A stretch of DNA of 55,365 nt from an uncultured Collinsella sp. (GCA_902491895.1 CABUJH010000007.1:1-55365), one strand, 5' to 3'. Positions 33,197-43,100 are shown, counted from the first letter of the stretch. Numbers and translations are program-made. Notes: generated by a model from the sequence alone, not told the origin.

Positions 33197-33709
33197 TTAG
33201 AGCCCCAGGCTTTGCTTGGTGGCGGCGCAGGTGAGCTCGCCGTGCTTAACGCCGCGCAGCCCCAGCAACCGGTCCGCCAGCTCGTAGACGCGTTTGCCGC
33301 GACCCTTGAGCGCCAGAATCTCCAGGCAGTTGTGGTGGTCCAGATGCACGTGCATGGTCGAGACAATCTCGTTGGTGTAGTCGTGCTGCACCTCGTCCAG
33401 ACGGCGCGTCAGATCGCCGGTGTGATGGTCGTAGATCATGGTGAGCGACCCGATAACGTGCTCATCGGGCGTGCGCATCTGCTCCTTGGCGATCGAGGCG
33501 CGAATCAGGTCGCGCACGGCCTCGGATCGGTTGGCCACGTCGCCGCGGCGTGCGATCTGCTCGTCAAAACGGCGCAGCAGATCGTCGGGTGCGGTAACCG
33601 AAAAACGGACCAGCTCGGAGCCGGAACCACTACAGTGGCAGCCCGCGTCACCGTCCGCCCCGTGCGGATGCTCGTGCTCGTACCCGCAGCTGTGCTCGTG
33701 TTCGGCCAC
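33197..33709 (-). CDS. nikR: Nickel-responsive regulator NikR with His/Cys-rich N-terminal extension
   Basis: 170 residues, longer than typical NikR (about 130-150). Residues 31-70 are the ribbon-helix-helix domain (ELVRFSVTAPDDLLRRFDEQIARRG); the C-terminal ACT-like domain keeps the nickel ligands in MIYDHHTGDL and HVHLDHHNCLEI. The first 30 residues (HEHSCGYEHEHPHGA, GCHC) are an added metal-binding-like tail. NikR represses nickel uptake when nickel is plentiful; here it is co-oriented with hypFCDE, so nickel supply and NiFe hydrogenase maturation are linked. The start is GTG 33709, two bases after the upstream small gene's stop, with only a poor ribosome binding site, suggesting coupling. 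Confidence 0.9.
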   Translation of the reverse strand: MAEHEHSCGYEHEHPHGADGDAGCHCSGSGSELVRFSVTAPDDLLRRFDEQIARRGDVANRSEAVRDLIRASIAKEQMRTPDEHVIGSLTMIYDHHTGDLTRRLDEVQHDYTNEIVSTMHVHLDHHNCLEILALKGRGKRVYELADRLLGLRGVKHGELTCAATKQSLGL

Positions 33710-33710
33710 C

Positions 33711-33959
33711 TTACACCAGCTTCACGGAGCCGACGGAGTTGTGGTCGGCCTCGATGGCTTCCTCGTAGCCCTCGAGCGCGTCATGCGCCTCGTGCAGCGC
33801 GGCCATGGCGGCCTCGAGCTTGGCGCCGATGCGCTCCATGTCAAAATTCTCGGTCGCATGCAGCAGCTGATGGCTCCACTCGTGAGCGAGCTCGATGGTG
33901 TCGTCGACCTGTTTGACGCTCATGGCAAGCTGGCTCATGTTCATTCCAACATCATGCAT
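33711..33959 (-). CDS. Small helical protein upstream of nikR, unknown function
   Basis: 82 residues, acidic, almost wholly alpha-helical with heptad-like spacing (VKQVDDTIELAHEWSHQLL; AMAALHEAHDALEGYEEAIEADH) and six His residues. AAAGGAGA lies 6 nt before ATG 33959. It is the first gene of the nikR-hypFCDE run, two bases from nikR. I do not recognise a family. A small nickel-binding or NikR-linked protein is a guess from context only. Confidence 0.65.
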   Translation of the reverse strand: MHDVGMNMSQLAMSVKQVDDTIELAHEWSHQLLHATENFDMERIGAKLEAAMAALHEAHDALEGYEEAIEADHNSVGSVKLV

Positions 33960-34036
33960 GGAAAATCTCCTTTTGTATGGGGTAGTTTAGTGGTTCAGAT
34001 TTTACTACGCCCGCTCTGTGCGCAGCTGCATAAGAA

Positions 34037-34069
34037 AACGGGTACGAGTCTGTGCGACCCGCACCCGTT
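34037..34069 (-). terminator. Terminator of the thioredoxin gene
   Basis: On the minus strand AACGGGT pairs with ACCCGTT around a GC-rich centre, followed by TTTCTT. It is 111 bases past the trxA stop and upstream of the small gene at 33959. Confidence 0.6.
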
Positions 34070-34180
34070 CACTGGGGGCTGTTTGTGACTACCATACTAT
34101 CCGTGGTTGCACTCGGTGCATCTAGAAGTCCGGCGAGCGGTGCAAAAGCGCTCATAGACGGCGGGTAAGTAACAAGCGTA

Positions 34181-34501
34181 TTACAGATGCTTCTCCAGCA
34201 GCGCCTGCAGCCTCGCCTTGGGCAGAGCGCCAACCGAGCGGTCAATCTCCTCGCCGTTCTTAAACACAATCAGCGTGGGGATGCTCATGACGCCATACTT
34301 CATGGCCAGATCCTGGTTGTCGTCGACGTTGCATTTGGCAACGGCAAGCTTGCCCGCCAGCTCATCGGCAACCTCGTCAACGATGGGCGAGAGGGATCGA
34401 CAGGGCCCGCACCACGGTGCCCAAAAATCGACCAGCACGGGCAGGCTGTCGTTAACGATGGAATCGAAGTTCTCGGGGGTAATCTGATTAATGTCAGCCA
34501 T
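34181..34501 (-). CDS. trxA: Thioredoxin
   Basis: 106 residues, a cytoplasmic disulfide reductase. The active site FWAPWCGPCRSL is near residue 30 and the cis-proline MSIPTLIVFKNGE near residue 72. Start 34501 has a perfect GGAGGTCACC before ATG; upstream in-frame ATGs up to 34585 are rejected. Monocistronic and divergent from the next gene. Confidence 0.95.
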   Translation of the reverse strand: MADINQITPENFDSIVNDSLPVLVDFWAPWCGPCRSLSPIVDEVADELAGKLAVAKCNVDDNQDLAMKYGVMSIPTLIVFKNGEEIDRSVGALPKARLQALLEKHL

Positions 34502-34603
34502 GGTGACCTCCATAATGCGACGCGGCTCGGCCGCGTAAAACTCAGTACGACCGTGCTTATACCCAGCCGCCCGCAAAGCAACCACTCGCGGGCAGCTCTT
34601 TTA

Positions 34604-34609
34604 TATAAT
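34604..34609 (+). promoter_or_regulatory. -10 box of the gene at 34638
   Basis: TATAAT in an otherwise GC-rich gap. It overlaps an in-frame ATG at 34608, which argues that translation starts later, at 34638. Confidence 0.5.
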
Positions 34610-34637
34610 GGTGGGCACGCAAACGATTGGAGAGCGC

Positions 34638-35213
34638 ATGCCCACGTCACAAAGCCAGAAAAAAGAAGCCATCGCCCAGGCGGCCGAGCAAGAGCTCGCA
34701 TCGCTTGCGGGTCGTGGCGTGCGTATCGCGGGCAACGCGTGCTCGCCGATCGTACTGGTCAAAGGTGATTTGGATGAGGCCGAGCGCTCGGGCGGCGAAC
34801 TCGCCGCCGGCGCGGATGGTGCAGCGCTGCGTGCGGCGCTCAGGGCCATCGGCTACGCGCCCGAAGATTTTTGTGTGCTGGCGAGTGTTGCCGGCGCGGG
34901 CGACGGGGCGGTCGCGGTGGGTGAGGCCCTGCCGTGCGACCTGTTCCGCGAGGCGCTTGAGGCCTTGGACCCCGAGGCGGTGCTACTGCTCGACAACAGC
35001 GCGGCCGATGTCATGCGCGAAACCTACGCCGATATGCTCGTGGCGATTGATGACTTCGACACCGCCATGCTCAAGCCCGGTCTGATCGCCCATGTGCAGG
35101 GCCGCCGCGTGCTCGCGCTCGACGGTTTTGAGGCCGCGCTGACCGACAAGGCCGCCAAGCAGCGCATGTGGGCCTACATCAAGCAGCTGACCCCGGCGGC
35201 CGCTCCACTGTAG
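34638..35213 (+). CDS. Protein with remote similarity to the uracil-DNA glycosylase fold
   Basis: 191 residues. The layout AGNACSPIVLVKGDLDEAERSGG, ALRAALRAIGYAPEDFCVLASV and LDPEAVLLLDNSAAD follows the strand-helix order of family 4-type uracil-DNA glycosylases (GEAPG, then the acceptor helix, then the DNA-binding end), but the catalytic GEAPGxxE and Fe-S cysteines are missing. The C-terminal half (MLKPGLIAHVQGRRVLALDGFEAALTDKAAKQRMWAYIKQL) is also like the tail of that fold. It is therefore probably a non-catalytic relative, or a coincidence. Start 34638 has GGAGAGC 4 nt upstream. Confidence 0.55.
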   Translation: MPTSQSQKKEAIAQAAEQELASLAGRGVRIAGNACSPIVLVKGDLDEAERSGGELAAGADGAALRAALRAIGYAPEDFCVLASVAGAGDGAVAVGEALPCDLFREALEALDPEAVLLLDNSAADVMRETYADMLVAIDDFDTAMLKPGLIAHVQGRRVLALDGFEAALTDKAAKQRMWAYIKQLTPAAAPL

Positions 35214-35370
35214 CGGATTGGTGCCGGCGAGCGATTACCTGGCGGGCATGTCGTCGACCATGCGTGGCGGCCGTCCAAAGATGCCTCCTGCGCTATCGAG
35301 AGCTCGACTATCCTTAACTTGTCAGTTCGAAAATGGGCCTGCCACATGATTGAATCTTTATTTCAACTTT
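35214..35370. other. Gap without recognisable gene
   Basis: Only a short CATG-TCGTCGAC-CATG hairpin near 35249. AT content rises towards the nadA promoter. Confidence 0.5.
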
Positions 35371-35420
35371 ACACCTAGGTTTACAGCTGTCTTGTCAGCT
35401 GTAAACCTAGGTGTCATACT
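35371..35420 (+). promoter_or_regulatory. nadA promoter covered by a 44-bp perfect palindrome (candidate NiaR operator)
   Basis: Arms ACACCTAGGTTTACAGCTG (35371-35389) and CAGCTGTAAACCTAGGTGT (35396-35414) are perfect 19-bp inverted repeats with a 6-nt centre. The promoter TTGTCA (35392-35397), 17 nt, CATACT (35415-35420) lies across the right arm. NiaR, encoded at the end of this operon, is the obvious candidate to bind here and block transcription when nicotinic acid is available. Confidence 0.7.
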
Positions 35421-35455
35421 AAAGCCCCAAGATTCGCCAAAAGAGAGGGGCCTTG

Positions 35456-36481
35456 ATGGCACAGAGCGCGAACATGGATGCGTCGGAGCTTGCACGCGAT
35501 ATCGCGGCCGGCCTAGCATCGGCAACGACGGCAACGGAGCGCGCGGCACTGGTGCCCGCAGAGCTCGTCGAGGCCATTCAGCAACTAAAAACCCAACGTG
35601 ACGCGGTGATCCTGGCGCACTATTACGTGGCGCCCGAGGTGCAGGCTGTGGCCGATTACGTCGGCGACAGCTTCTACCTGGCAAAGCTTGCCAAGAGTCT
35701 GCCGCAGCAGACTATCGTGCTGTGCGGCGTGGAGTTTATGGGCGAGAGCGCCAAGCTGCTCAACCCCACCAAGACCGTGCTGCTGCCCGAGCCGGGCGCG
35801 GACTGCCCCATGGCGCACATGGTCAAGCGCGAGACGGTCGATGCCGCCCGTGCCGAGTATGGCGATGACCTGGCCGTGGTGTGCTACGTCAACTCGACGG
35901 TCGAGATCAAAAGCTGGAGTGACGTGTGCGTTACCAGCTCCAACGCTGTCAAGATCGTGTCCGAGCTGCCGCAGCAGCACATTCTGTTCATTCCCGACCA
36001 GAATCTGGGCCGTTTCGTGGCCGAGCAAGTGCCGCAGAAGCACGTCATTCTCAACAAGGGCTACTGCCCGCGTCACCACATCATCACCGTCGAGCAGATC
36101 GTCGACGCGACGGAGGCCCACCCCGACGCGCTCGTGCTGGCGCACCCCGAGTGCAAGGCCGACGTTCTGGCCGAGGCCGACTACATCGGCTCCACCGCCG
36201 GTATCATCAAGTATGCCGAGGAGTCGGACGCGAGCGAGTTCATCATCGTGACGGTCCGCGGCGTGCTCTACGAGCTCGAGCGCCGCTGCCAGGGCACCGG
36301 CAAGAAGTTCTATTTCCCCGCGGTGCAGCCCACCTGCGTCAACATGGACCTCATCACGCTCGAAAAGCTCGTGCGCTGCCTGGAGACGGGCGAGGGCGAG
36401 GTGCAGATCGGCGTCTCGGACGAGGCGGCAGACCAGGCCAAGCTCACGCTCGACCGTATGCTCGAGTACGCAGCGCGCTAG
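35456..36481 (+). CDS. nadA: Quinolinate synthase
   Basis: 341 residues, condensing iminoaspartate with dihydroxyacetone phosphate to quinolinate using a [4Fe-4S] cluster. The N-terminal ILAHYYVAPEVQAVADYVGDS, the Cys in VLCGVEFMGESAKLLNPTK, CYVNS, HPEC and QPTCVNM supply the cluster and substrate residues. A GAGAGGGG sequence precedes ATG 35456; an adjacent TTG at 35453 is an alternative. It is the first gene of nadA-nadB-nadC-niaR. Confidence 0.95.
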   Translation: MAQSANMDASELARDIAAGLASATTATERAALVPAELVEAIQQLKTQRDAVILAHYYVAPEVQAVADYVGDSFYLAKLAKSLPQQTIVLCGVEFMGESAKLLNPTKTVLLPEPGADCPMAHMVKRETVDAARAEYGDDLAVVCYVNSTVEIKSWSDVCVTSSNAVKIVSELPQQHILFIPDQNLGRFVAEQVPQKHVILNKGYCPRHHIITVEQIVDATEAHPDALVLAHPECKADVLAEADYIGSTAGIIKYAEESDASEFIIVTVRGVLYELERRCQGTGKKFYFPAVQPTCVNMDLITLEKLVRCLETGEGEVQIGVSDEAADQAKLTLDRMLEYAAR

Positions 36482-36489
36482 AACAATGT

Positions 36490-36515
36490 TGCATGAGGGA
36501 CGGTCCCTTATGTCA
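36490..36515. repeat. Small GGGAC palindrome between nadA and nadB
   Basis: AGGGACGGTCCCT forms a short perfect palindrome, extended by TGCATG/TATGTCA-type flanks. It belongs to the GGGAC group of intergenic hairpins and lies inside the operon. Confidence 0.45.
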
Positions 36516-36537
36516 CATTACAAGGGAGAGGATTCCT

Positions 36538-37914
36538 GTGGAAACCAAGCAATACCCCGATATGGAGTGCGACGTCGTTATTGCCGGCTGCGGCGTGGCG
36601 GGTCTGTACGCGGCCCTCAATCTGCCGACGAGCACGCGCGTGATCATGCTCTCCAAGGGCGCGGTCGATGAGTGCGATTCGATGCTCGCGCAGGGCGGCA
36701 TCTGCGTGCTGCCCGAAGGCTCGGACTACGATGCCTTCTTTGAGGACACCATGCACGCCGGCCACTACGAGAACCGCCGCGAGAGCGTCGACATCATGAT
36801 TCGCTCGAGTCGCTCGGTCATCAACGACCTGCTAGCGATGGGCGTGGATTTTGAGCGCAAGGCCGACGGCAGCCTCAATTTTACCCGCGAGGGCGCGCAC
36901 AGCCGTCCGCGCATTGCCTTCCATGCCGACATTACGGGCAAGGAGATCACGACCAAGCTGCTCCAGGCCGTTCGCAAGCTGGACAACGTGCAGATTTTGG
37001 AGCACGTGGCCATGACCGACATCCTGACCGCCGAGCGCGATGGCGCCACGGTGTGCACCGGCGTCGTCGCCGTAGCCGTGGACGAGGACAACTCGGTTCG
37101 CCCCGCCGACGAGCTGGCAAATGCCGCTGAGGGCGTGCATGCCGGTAAGCCGTTTAAGATCCATGCCCGCCACACGCTGTGGGCGACGGGTGGCATTGGC
37201 GGCGTGTACGACCACTCGACCAACTACCCGCAGCTCACGGGCGACGCCTGCTACATCGCTCAGGAGCATGGCATTAAGATGGAGCACCTGGACTACGTGC
37301 AGATCCATCCCACGGGCCTGTTCTCGCCGCAGCCGGGCCGCACCTTCCTGATCAGCGAGAGCTGCCGCGGCGAGGGCGCGATTTTGCTCAACGCCGCCGG
37401 CGAGCGCTTTACCGACGAGCTCCAGCCGCGCGATGTGGTCGCCGCCGCCATCCGCGAGCAGATGAAGCAGGACGGCACCGAGCACGAGTGGCTGAGCTTT
37501 GCCCCCGTCGAGCGTGACGTGGTGACCGGGCATTTTGCCAACATTCGCGCGCGCTGCCTTGAGGACGGTCGCGACATCCTGGACGAGCCCATTCCCGTTA
37601 CGCCCACGCAGCACTACTTTATGGGCGGCGTGTGGGTAGACAGGGACGGCCGCACCTCGATGCCCGAGCTCTACGCCGCGGGCGAGACGGCTTGCAACGG
37701 CGTGCACGGCAAGAACCGCCTTGCATCAAACAGCCTGCTCGAAGCGCTGGTCTGGGGTCGTCGCGCCGCTTGGCGTATGCGCACCGGCGAGTCGCTTGCC
37801 GTGGAGCAGACGGGCGAGCCCGCGCTCGATGGGCACCATCGCGCTCTGAGTTCCGATAACCTTGCAATCGATGATCTGGCCCGTGCCGCCAGCACGCAGG
37901 CCGTGGAGGAGTAG
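36538..37914 (+). CDS. nadB: L-aspartate oxidase
   Basis: 458 residues. A flavoprotein that oxidises aspartate to iminoaspartate for NadA. The FAD-binding DVVIAGCGVAGLYAALNL is at the N-terminus, the active region FTREGAHSRPRI near residue 115 and HPTGL near residue 257, and the late TSMPELYAAGETACNGVHGKNRLASNSLLE near residue 375. It starts at GTG 36538 with AAGGGAGAGG 7 nt upstream; upstream extension in the same frame is an artefact overlapping nadA. It is slightly shorter than long NadB forms (about 530) and lacks much of the C-terminal helical domain. The nadC ATG lies 3 nt after its stop. Confidence 0.93.
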   Translation: METKQYPDMECDVVIAGCGVAGLYAALNLPTSTRVIMLSKGAVDECDSMLAQGGICVLPEGSDYDAFFEDTMHAGHYENRRESVDIMIRSSRSVINDLLAMGVDFERKADGSLNFTREGAHSRPRIAFHADITGKEITTKLLQAVRKLDNVQILEHVAMTDILTAERDGATVCTGVVAVAVDEDNSVRPADELANAAEGVHAGKPFKIHARHTLWATGGIGGVYDHSTNYPQLTGDACYIAQEHGIKMEHLDYVQIHPTGLFSPQPGRTFLISESCRGEGAILLNAAGERFTDELQPRDVVAAAIREQMKQDGTEHEWLSFAPVERDVVTGHFANIRARCLEDGRDILDEPIPVTPTQHYFMGGVWVDRDGRTSMPELYAAGETACNGVHGKNRLASNSLLEALVWGRRAAWRMRTGESLAVEQTGEPALDGHHRALSSDNLAIDDLARAASTQAVEE

Positions 37915-37917
37915 ACC

Positions 37918-38778
37918 ATGAATCCCATTACCATGAAGCTCGTCGTCGATGATCTGATCCTGCAGGCCCTGCGCGAGGACATTACGTTTGAGGACGTGAG
38001 CACGGCGAGCGTGTGCCCCACGGCGCGTCCCGCCACGGTGGAGCTCATCGCCAAGGCCGATGGCATCATCGCCGGCCTGGACGTGTTCGCTCGCACCTTT
38101 GAGCTGCTGGATCCGCAGAGCTCGGTGCTGTTTGATGTCGTCGATGGCGATGAGGTGCACGCCGGCGACCACGTGGGCCAAGTGCGCGGCGACGCGCGCG
38201 TGCTGCTTTCGGGCGAGCGCGTGGCGCTCAACTATCTACAGCGTATGAGCGGTATCGCCACCTACACGCACAACATGGCAGCGGCGCTCGAGGGTACCAA
38301 GACCGTGCTCGTCGACACGCGCAAGACCACGCCGGGCATGCGCGTCTTCGAGAAAGCCGCGGTCGAGATCGGCGGTGGCAGCAACCACCGCTATAACCTG
38401 TCGACGGCTGTCATGCTCAAGGACAACCACATCGACGCCGCCGGTGGCGTGGCACGCGCGATTGAGATGGCGCGCGCCCATGCGTCGTTTACCGCGACGG
38501 TCGAGATTGAGTGCGAGAACCTGGATATGGTGCGCGAGGCAGTTGAGGCCGGTGCCGATATCATCATGCTCGACAACATGACCCACGACGACATGGCTGC
38601 CGCGATTGAGCTTATCGCCGGTCGCGCCAAGACCGAGTGCTCGGGCAATGTGGATGCCAGCAATATCCGCGCCCTCGCCGACCTGGGCGTTGACTTTATT
38701 AGCTCGGGGGCGCTGACGCACTCTGCGCCGATTCTCGACCTCTCGCTCAAGCACCTGCGTCTGCTGGACGGTAAATAA
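37918..38778 (+). CDS. nadC: Nicotinate-nucleotide pyrophosphorylase (quinolinate phosphoribosyltransferase)
   Basis: 286 residues, converting quinolinate and PRPP to nicotinate mononucleotide and CO2. GERVALNYLQRMSGIAT near residue 100, VDTRKTTPGMR near residue 140, the substrate-binding GGGSNHRYNLS and KDNHI, and the barrel end FISSGALTHSAP are all present. It overlaps niaR by one base (TAATG), so all four nad genes form one operon. Confidence 0.95.
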   Translation: MNPITMKLVVDDLILQALREDITFEDVSTASVCPTARPATVELIAKADGIIAGLDVFARTFELLDPQSSVLFDVVDGDEVHAGDHVGQVRGDARVLLSGERVALNYLQRMSGIATYTHNMAAALEGTKTVLVDTRKTTPGMRVFEKAAVEIGGGSNHRYNLSTAVMLKDNHIDAAGGVARAIEMARAHASFTATVEIECENLDMVREAVEAGADIIMLDNMTHDDMAAAIELIAGRAKTECSGNVDASNIRALADLGVDFISSGALTHSAPILDLSLKHLRLLDGK

Positions 38779-39323
38779 TGGACGCCCGCGAGCGTCGCCG
38801 TTCCATCATGGCCGTGCTCGAGGAAGCCAAGGAGCCCGTTTCGGGCAGCGCACTTGCCCGTGAGGTTGGCGTGAGCCGCCAGATTGTCGTGCAAGACATC
38901 GCCCTGCTGCGTGCCGATGGGCACGATATCGTGGCGACCAACCGTGGTTATGTGCTGCAGGAGGCCCCCAGCAGCCCCGCCGTGCCCACGCGCCTGGTCA
39001 AGGTGCACCATGGCGTGGAGCAGGCAGGTGACGAGCTCACGAGCATCGTCGACGCGGGTGGTGCCGTGCTCAATGTAATCGTCAACCATCGCGTGTATGG
39101 CAAGATCACAGCCGATCTGGACATTCGCAATCGTCGCGATGTTGAGCGCTACCTGCACGATATCGAGAGCGGCAAGAGTTTCCCGCTACTAACGGTGACG
39201 AGCGGCTATCACTTCCATCGCATCGCGGCGGAGGACGAGCAGACCCTCGACGAGATCGAGGCCATACTCAAGGAGAAAGGCTACTTGGCAGACCTGATGC
39301 CCTACGAAGACGATCTCTCTTAG
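38778..39323 (+). CDS. niaR: NAD biosynthesis repressor NiaR
   Basis: 181 residues. An N-terminal winged helix (HTH_11: RRSIMAVLEEAKEPVSGSALAREVGVSRQIVVQDIALLR) is followed by a 3H ligand domain containing VKVHHGVEQ near residue 75 and HFHRIAAED near residue 145, the His residues that give 3H its name. NiaR proteins repress NAD synthesis or niacin uptake genes when nicotinic acid is bound. Coupling to nadC and the palindrome over the nadA promoter point to autogenous control. Confidence 0.9.
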   Translation: MDARERRRSIMAVLEEAKEPVSGSALAREVGVSRQIVVQDIALLRADGHDIVATNRGYVLQEAPSSPAVPTRLVKVHHGVEQAGDELTSIVDAGGAVLNVIVNHRVYGKITADLDIRNRRDVERYLHDIESGKSFPLLTVTSGYHFHRIAAEDEQTLDEIEAILKEKGYLADLMPYEDDLS

Positions 39324-39438
39324 CCGACGCTGCAAACGCCCCTAAGCGGCAATCTGACGTTCAATCGTCGGTCGCGTACCAAAGTACGCTTCCCTCCTCT
39401 TTCACGTCACCTTGCTCGCTTAGGGACGTTTTCGCTGA
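39324..39438 (+). repeat. Branched structured element, copy 3 (after niaR)
   Basis: Directly after the stop comes CGACGCTGC without a leading hairpin, then outer AAACGCCCCTAAGCG (39334-39348) pairing with CGCTTAGGGACGTTT (39417-39431, one mismatch) and middle TGACGT with ACGTCA. The inner hairpin is replaced by GCGTAC-CAAA-GTACGC, like that after the glycosidase gene (8707). Confidence 0.75.
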
Positions 39439-39480
39439 CGTGGGCTCAACCTGCGACGGTGCTAAATTAGCTATCTGTAC

Positions 39481-39522
39481 AAAAAAGGAGGCCTCCGCGG
39501 CGATGCGGAGGCCTCCTTTTTG
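39481..39522. terminator. Bidirectional terminator between niaR and ferredoxin genes
   Basis: GGAGGCCTCCGC pairs with GCGGAGGCCTCC, flanked by an A-run on the left and a T-run on the right, so it works for both convergent genes. Confidence 0.9.
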
Positions 39523-39559
39523 TGCACGGTGTACTTTTGAGTGTGCAAGTGGGGAGTTG

Positions 39560-39745
39560 TTACTCCTCGACGATCTCGGTGATCGCGCCAGCGGGGCAAG
39601 CGTCCTGGCAAGCGCCACAGGCGACGCAGGAGTCCTCGTCAGCGACGGTAGCGACGTCCTGGAGCTCCAGAACGCCAGCGGGGCAGGAGTCGACGCAAAC
39701 GCCACAAGCGATGCACTCGTCGGCATCAATTACGGGATGAGCCAT
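39560..39745 (-). CDS. Small 2[4Fe-4S] ferredoxin
   Basis: 61 residues, a clostridial-type electron carrier. Two cluster motifs, CIACGVCVDSCPAG and CVACGACQDACPAG, each with the standard CxxCxxCxxxCP spacing, fill the protein. Start 39745 has AGAGGAAAC before ATG; the in-frame extension to 39811 is rejected. Monocistronic. The partner enzyme is not in the window. Confidence 0.95.
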   Translation of the reverse strand: MAHPVIDADECIACGVCVDSCPAGVLELQDVATVADEDSCVACGACQDACPAGAITEIVEE

Positions 39746-40105
39746 GGTAGTTTCCTCTCTGTTGACCGACGCTACAGACGATGCGCGCCGGTTTGATTCG
39801 GGCAAAAACATACCACGGGAGCGACCGTTTGCAATACCCTCTGACCGGCATCTTCATACCGTTCGCCGAGTATGCCGCGGCTTACTAAAAAATATGCAGG
39901 TGAGGCCGTTGAGCTGCGCAAATGTTAGCTATAGGTGACTTGAAATATAGGGCGATTGAGCGTGCTTGCGGAAACCGCATCCCGTAATCCACGTCCAAAG
40001 CGGGACACAGTTTCAGGCTCGCACCTCAGTCAACTCTACATAGATCTCAATAGATTTGCCGAGAACTCAATCAGCGCATCTACCTGCGCATTTAAGAACC
40101 TAAAC
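39746..40105. other. Gap between ferredoxin gene and dnaK promoter
   Basis: No gene seen. It contains an imperfect hairpin near 39988-40030 (AAACCGCATCCCG with CGGGACACAGTTT) related to the cluster at 27085, and an AT-rich end running into the dnaK operator. Confidence 0.5.
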
Positions 40106-40118
40106 TCTCAGAGATAAG

Positions 40119-40153
40119 AAATCTTATATGAATTGACTTAGATTTTGTATATT
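40119..40153 (+). promoter_or_regulatory. Candidate HspR operator/promoter of dnaK
   Basis: AAATCTTATAT, 5 nt, GACTTAGATTT, then GTATA(TT). The same block in the same spacing precedes clpB (48862-48895). AAATCT and AGATTT form an inverted repeat with a 15-nt centre. It is upstream of the two genes that HspR usually represses, so HspR binding is inferred; the classical HAIR consensus is not matched exactly. Confidence 0.55.
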
Positions 40154-40254
40154 CCGGTCCATAAGGGGATACACTACATCCTGAAAGACAAGCCGAAGCG
40201 CCGCGCGACAGACCGTCGAGGCGGCGCGAACGCAAAAGAGAGAGGGAATTTCTA

Positions 40255-42147
<1,893 letters not shown>

Positions 42148-42149
42148 TC

Positions 42150-42992
42150 ATGTCCGCCCGTAAAGCTCGCACGGAGGCGGCTGCCGCCGGCGCCGCCCCC
42201 GTTGACTCTGAGGAGAAGGACGTGAAGATTCCCGTAGAGGCCGCAGACGATACCGAGGTCAATGAGGCCCCGGCCGCCGAGGCTGCCGAGAACCAGGTAG
42301 AGGATTCCAACAAGGAGGCGACGATGACCGAGGACGAGATGGTGGAAGCCGCTATCCGCGCCGGTGAGGAAGCCGCCGACAACGACTTTAAGCTCAAGTT
42401 CGAGCAGGCCCAAAAGGAGCTTGCCGACGTGCGCAATGAGCTCGATGCTGCGGCAGAGGCTCAGAAGGCCGCCGAGGACAAGGCAAAGGACGCCACCGAG
42501 CGTACCGCCCGTCTGCAGGCCGACTGGGAGAACTTCCGTCGCCGCACCGCCAACGAGCGCATTGCCGAGCGCGAGCGCGCGACCGAGAAGCTTGTCACCG
42601 CGCTGTTGCCGGTGATTGACGATATCGAGCGCGCGATCGACCATGCCCGCAGTCAAGAGCTTTCCGACGACTTTAAGCAGTTCGTCGATGGCGTTGACGC
42701 GGTACATGCCAAGCTGCTCGACGTGTTTGCGCATGAGGGCGTTGAGCCCATCGACCCCAAGGGCGAGGCGTTCGATCCGCTCGAGCACCAGGCTGTGGGT
42801 CGCGTCGAGGACGCATCGCAGTATGACGAGACCGTCAACGACGTATACCAGAAGGGCTACCGCATGGCGGATCGTATTCTGCGTTCCGCGATGGTGACGG
42901 TGACCTACGGCGGCGAGAAGCGCCCCGCACCGGAGCCCGAAGCGGCACCCGAGGATGCTACGGCCGACACGGCCGAGAGCACCGAGGAGTAA
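42150..42992 (+). CDS. grpE: Nucleotide exchange factor GrpE
   Basis: 280 residues. GrpE releases ADP from DnaK. The acidic N-terminal region (Ala/Glu-rich, residues 1-60) is followed by the long coiled coil (KLKFEQAQKELADVRNELDAAAEAQKAAEDK), the conserved LQADWENFRRRTANER near residue 125 and the beta domain ending GYRMADRILRSAMVTV. The ATG at 42150 is 2 nt after the dnaK stop; an internal ATG at 42324 has a much better AAGGAGG 5 nt upstream and would give a standard-length protein of 222 residues, so two forms may be made. Confidence 0.92.
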   Translation: MSARKARTEAAAAGAAPVDSEEKDVKIPVEAADDTEVNEAPAAEAAENQVEDSNKEATMTEDEMVEAAIRAGEEAADNDFKLKFEQAQKELADVRNELDAAAEAQKAAEDKAKDATERTARLQADWENFRRRTANERIAERERATEKLVTALLPVIDDIERAIDHARSQELSDDFKQFVDGVDAVHAKLLDVFAHEGVEPIDPKGEAFDPLEHQAVGRVEDASQYDETVNDVYQKGYRMADRILRSAMVTVTYGGEKRPAPEPEAAPEDATADTAESTEE

Positions 42993-42999
42993 TTGAGAA

Positions 43000-43028
43000 G
43001 GGCCCCGGGGCAACACCCGGGGCCCTTT
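43000..43028 (+). terminator. Hairpin between grpE and dnaJ
   Basis: GGGCCCCGGG (43000-43009) pairs with CCCGGGGCCC (43016-43025), followed by TTTC. It could partly terminate or set different expression levels within the heat-shock operon. Confidence 0.6.
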
Positions 43029-43100
43029 CTGACCTAGTGCCATATGACAGCATGAGCCGCCGTCCGCAGGGGCGGCGGATATAACAGGAGAGGAGCTACG

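Noticed and set aside
33970..34000. NikR operator (GTATGA-type) upstream of the small gene at 33959
   Set aside because: Only a GTAGT/ACTAC pairing with 17-nt spacing was found, too weak to call.
35926..36537. Upstream extension of nadB
   Set aside because: It overlaps nadA out of frame; the GTG at 36538 has a good ribosome binding site and begins where NadB homology begins.
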